64,000 nt of DNA from Chloroflexota bacterium (lineage in GTDB: Bacteria; Chloroflexota; Chloroflexia; Thermomicrobiales; JADLAZ01): contig JADLAZ010000091.1 of assembly GCA_020849725.1 (NCBI GenBank), forward strand, positions 1 to 64,000, read 5' to 3'. Shown here one piece after another: positions 61,537 to 64,000 of this stretch. How positions within the stretch are numbered: the first letter of the stretch is position 1; each line of letters starts with the position of its first letter. A program made the translations under genes and the position numbers. The notes under the pieces were generated by a model. It made no database searches. It was not told the origin of the DNA and saw only the letters and a list, made by a program, of their open reading frames with translations.

Positions 61537-63285
61537 ATGGAGCAGCGCGACCCGATCTTCTTCGAGATCTTCAGGAACGCGCTCAACACCATCGTCGACG
61601 AGATGGCCCTGACGATCTACCGCACCGCCTACTCCGGCGTGCTCAAGGACGTCATGGACTACTCGACCGCCTTCTGCGATGCCGATGGCCTGCTCGTGGC
61701 GCAGGGACTGACGCTGCCGAGCCACCTCGGCTCGATCCCCGACGCGCTGGCGGCGGTGCGCGCCCGCTACGCCGGCCAGGTCGCGCCGGACGACATCTTC
61801 TGCGTCAACGACCCGTTCGAGGGCGGCATGCACCTGCCAGACCTGTTCGTCTTCAAGCCGATCTTCAACCCCGACACGGGCGATCTCCTGGCCTGGGCGG
61901 CGACGATCTGCCATCACACCGACGTTGGCGGGCGCGTCGCCGGCTCGAACGCGTCGGACTCGACCGAAATCTACCAGGAGGGGCTGCGTATCCCGCCGCT
62001 CAAGCTCTACGCCGGCGGCGAGCCGAACGAGACCCTGTTCCGCATCATCGAGAAGAACGTGCGCCTGCCCGTCCGACTGATGGGCGACCTGCGGGCGCAA
62101 CTGTCGGCCTGTCACGGCGCCGAGGCGGCTTTCCTGCGGCTGGTCGCCCGCTACGGCGCGGCGACGGTCACGCGCTCGATGGCCGACCTGATCGACTACA
62201 GCGAGCGCCTGACGCGCGCCGCCATCGCCGCGCTGCCCGATGGCCAGTGGTCGTTCGAGGACTTCATCGACGACGACGGCGTCGACTACGGCCGGCCGAT
62301 CCGGCTGTTCGTCACCGTGACGGTGCAGGGCGACCAGTTGACGGTCGACTGGACCGGCTCGGCGCCGCAGGTGAAGGGCGCGATCAACTGCACCGCCTCA
62401 TACACAAAATCGGCAACGTACTGCTGCATCCGCTCGATATTGCGGGCTGATATTCCCAACAGCGAGGGCTTCTTCCGCGCCGTGACGGTCATTGCGCCGC
62501 CGGGCACGATTGCCCAGGGCGTGCTGCCGGCGGCCTGCGCGGCGCGCGGCCTGACCGGGTTTCGGATGGTCAACTGCTGCTTCGGGGCGCTGGCGCAGAT
62601 GCTGCCCGACCACGTGCCGGCCGCCGATGAGGGCGGCAATACCGGCATCAGCATCGGCGGCTACGATGCCCAGCGCCGGCCCTTCATCTATGTCGACTTC
62701 TTCTGCTCGTCGTGGGGTGGGCGGCCGTGGGCCGACGGCATCGACGGCGCGGCGACGCTGTTCGCCAACGTCTCGGCCCAGCCGATCGAAGTCTGCGAGC
62801 GTGAGCAGCCACTGGAGGTGCTCCGCTGCGAGTTCATCCAGGACTCGGCCGGCCCGGGCCTCCACCGCGGAGGCGCCAGCCTGCGGCGCGACTACCGGCT
62901 GCTGGAAGCAGAGGCGGTGCTGCAAGTGCGCGCCGACCGCTTCGTGTTCCGACCCTACGGGCTGGCCGGTGGCCAGCCCGGCCGCGCCGGCCGCAACCTG
63001 TTTCAGCCGGACACTGCTGCAGAGGAGCCACTGCCAGGCAAGTTCATCCGCACCCTGCGGCGCGACGAGGTGGTGCGGCTGGAGATCGCCGGCGCCGGCG
63101 GCTGGGGCGACCCGCTGGCGCGCGACCCGGCCTGCGTGCTGGCCGACGTGTGCAACGAATTCGTCAGCCGGGAGGCGGCCGAGCGTGACTACGGCGTCGT
63201 TCTTGATGAGGCCGGCCGGGCAGTGGACGAGGCCGCGACGGTGCGGGAGCGCGCCCGGCGTCGGGGCGAGCGTCCCTCGGCGTAG
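61537..63285 (+). CDS. Hydantoinase/oxoprolinase subunit B (HyuB family)
   Basis: This 582-residue protein starts at ATG 61537 behind GGGAGAC. Family motifs are FFEIFRNALNTIVDEMALTI, LPSHLGSIPDAL, FCVNDPFEGGMHLPDLF, CHHTDVGGRVAGSNASDSTE, the later DWTGSAPQVKGAIN, and IQDSAGPGLHRGGASLRRDY near the C-terminus. It is the partner of the A subunit 110 bases upstream. HyuB subunits hold a metal site formed by the HxD and Asp motifs. The C-terminus resembles N-methylhydantoinase B. Confidence 0.94.
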   Translation: MEQRDPIFFEIFRNALNTIVDEMALTIYRTAYSGVLKDVMDYSTAFCDADGLLVAQGLTLPSHLGSIPDALAAVRARYAGQVAPDDIFCVNDPFEGGMHLPDLFVFKPIFNPDTGDLLAWAATICHHTDVGGRVAGSNASDSTEIYQEGLRIPPLKLYAGGEPNETLFRIIEKNVRLPVRLMGDLRAQLSACHGAEAAFLRLVARYGAATVTRSMADLIDYSERLTRAAIAALPDGQWSFEDFIDDDGVDYGRPIRLFVTVTVQGDQLTVDWTGSAPQVKGAINCTASYTKSATYCCIRSILRADIPNSEGFFRAVTVIAPPGTIAQGVLPAACAARGLTGFRMVNCCFGALAQMLPDHVPAADEGGNTGISIGGYDAQRRPFIYVDFFCSSWGGRPWADGIDGAATLFANVSAQPIEVCEREQPLEVLRCEFIQDSAGPGLHRGGASLRRDYRLLEAEAVLQVRADRFVFRPYGLAGGQPGRAGRNLFQPDTAAEEPLPGKFIRTLRRDEVVRLEIAGAGGWGDPLARDPACVLADVCNEFVSREAAERDYGVVLDEAGRAVDEAATVRERARRRGERPSA

Positions 63286-63385
63286 CAGCGGCGCTCGCGC
63301 ACGCACCAAGCTTTGGCGTGGTATCGTCTGCTGGTAAGCAGCGCGCTACGGCAAGACGTTGTGTGGCTCTATGGGGCGTGATGAC

Positions 63386-63655
63386 ATGAGCACGGCAGCC
63401 CATCGGCAACAACGGCACATGGTCGCGCGCGCCGACCAGCTTCTGATTGCGGTCCCGATTGAGCGGAATGGCGAGGAACACATCCACCACTTCGTGGACG
63501 ACATCGAGGCCGACACCGCCCTGGCTGACGCCGGGACCAGGCGTCCGATCAAGCTCGCCGGCATCTGGAGCGACCTCGACGAGGACGAGGTGCTGGCGAG
63601 CCTCGATCGCATCCGACACGAGAGTACGCCCACGTCACCGCTGGACGACGTGTGA
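63386..63655 (+). CDS. Small antitoxin-like protein
   Basis: This protein of about 89 residues (start ATG 63386 uncertain; ATG 63419 is possible) has HMVARADQLLIAVPIERNGE, IEADTALADAGTRRPIKLAG and SDLDEDEVLASLDRIRHE. The acidic helical end is like that of antitoxins of PIN modules, and a GTG frame starting LLDSGPLTG follows with a GTGA overlap. The family is not recognised. The toxin behind it is truncated, so this is probably a leftover of a VapBC-like pair. Confidence 0.55.
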   Translation: MSTAAHRQQRHMVARADQLLIAVPIERNGEEHIHHFVDDIEADTALADAGTRRPIKLAGIWSDLDEDEVLASLDRIRHESTPTSPLDDV

Positions 63656-63753
63656 GGCGTTGCCTGCTCGATTCCGGCCCGTTGACCGGCTGCCGCGATA
63701 CTGACTTCCAGCGGGTTCTCGGTCTGTCGGCCAGGATCCTCTCGCGTCACTGA
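63652..63753 (+). pseudogene. Truncated PIN-domain toxin remnant
   Basis: A GTG frame overlapping the antitoxin-like stop by 4 bases begins RRCLLDSGPLTG, the first strand and metal-binding Asp of PIN/VapC toxins, but stops after 33 residues. The remaining 100 residues of a PIN domain are absent. It is the third broken toxin gene of this kind in the window. Confidence 0.5.
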
Positions 63754-63875
63754 CCAGCGGTCCCCTTGCCGCCAGCCGCGCTCCCGGCCGGCGCTCCCGG
63801 CCGTGTCTATGGTATGGTCCTGGCGACGCGCCGCCCGGCCTGGCCGTCTGACACCGCCCCTCTCTCAGAGCTAGC

Positions 63876-64000
63876 ATGCAGACCCTCGACCTGGCCGCCG
63901 AGCAGGCGGCGACCGGCATTGAAGCGCAGTTGCGCCGCCAGGAGCCGCTGGCCCGCCACACGACCTACCGGATCGGCGGGCCGGCGGAACTGTTCCTGCC
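63876..64000 (+). CDS. murB: UDP-N-acetylenolpyruvoylglucosamine reductase, 5' part (cut by window edge)
   Basis: The first 41 codons begin at ATG 63876: MQTLDLAAEQAATGIEAQL, then LARHTTYRIGGPAELFLP. The HTTxRxGGPA segment is the start of the FAD-binding domain of MurB, which reduces UDP-GlcNAc-enolpyruvate to UDP-MurNAc in peptidoglycan precursor synthesis. It adds to the cell-wall genes at 51601 and 55920. The ribosome site is weak (CAGAG). The gene continues beyond the window. Confidence 0.88.
   Translation, partial: MQTLDLAAEQAATGIEAQLRRQEPLARHTTYRIGGPAELFL

Overview
The window is high-GC bacterial DNA, most likely from the phylum Chloroflexota. The signs are a YkuD L,D-transpeptidase carrying two copies of a repeat containing YFERARFEYHP, solute-binding lipoproteins with long Ala/Pro/Thr/Lys tethers, an unusual response-regulator architecture, and widely scattered cell-wall genes. 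This placement is inference; there is no rRNA or marker gene to settle it. I saw no rRNA, tRNA or CRISPR array.

Layout. 1-1769: end of an OmpR-type response regulator and its sensor kinase. 1923-11030: a giant secreted RHS/YD-repeat protein with a 14-repeat RCC1 insert, an AT-rich C-terminal toxin-like tip, an overlapping candidate immunity gene, and a displaced second RHS 3' fragment. 11117-21263: rsgA, a helical protein, a SWIM/SNF2 pair, an antitoxin remnant, an S9 peptidase, a DUF559 protein flanked by palindromes, and a SanA/YdcF-like protein. 21264-22276: a decayed intergenic zone with a small MITE-like element, a CPBP protease remnant and a small lipoprotein-like gene. 22313-29123 (minus): a catabolic operon with a binding protein, two permeases, a DapA-family aldolase, an enolase-superfamily dehydratase and an MDR dehydrogenase, as expected for a sugar acid. 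29553-33024: a convergent atypical response regulator and hybrid kinase. 33187-39858: cobU, a secreted helical protein, an MFS exporter, an orphan GANTC-type adenine methylase, an L,D-transpeptidase and a DUF1003 protein. 40139-43584: a second sugar ABC importer without an ATPase.

43618-51290 (minus) is the most unusual block. A helical/coiled-coil protein, two BREX-BrxD-like (DUF2791) P-loop ATPases and an Lhr/BrxHI-like helicase are arranged as one operon. It is interrupted by a nucleotidyltransferase pair and by an antitoxin with a frameshifted PIN toxin. ATPase/helicase pairs of this type occur in BREX, but PglX, PglZ and BrxC are absent here, so this looks like a separate DNA-processing or defence module.

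51601-64000: an FtsW/RodA protein and a penicillin-binding transpeptidase, separated by two toxin-antitoxin cassettes and a PD-(D/E)XK-like protein. The first cassette sits between two copies of the ftsW 3' end. Then come a second enolase-superfamily enzyme, hydantoinase A and B subunits, a small antitoxin-like gene with a PIN remnant, and the 5' end of murB. Across the window there are at least five toxin-antitoxin-like modules, several broken.
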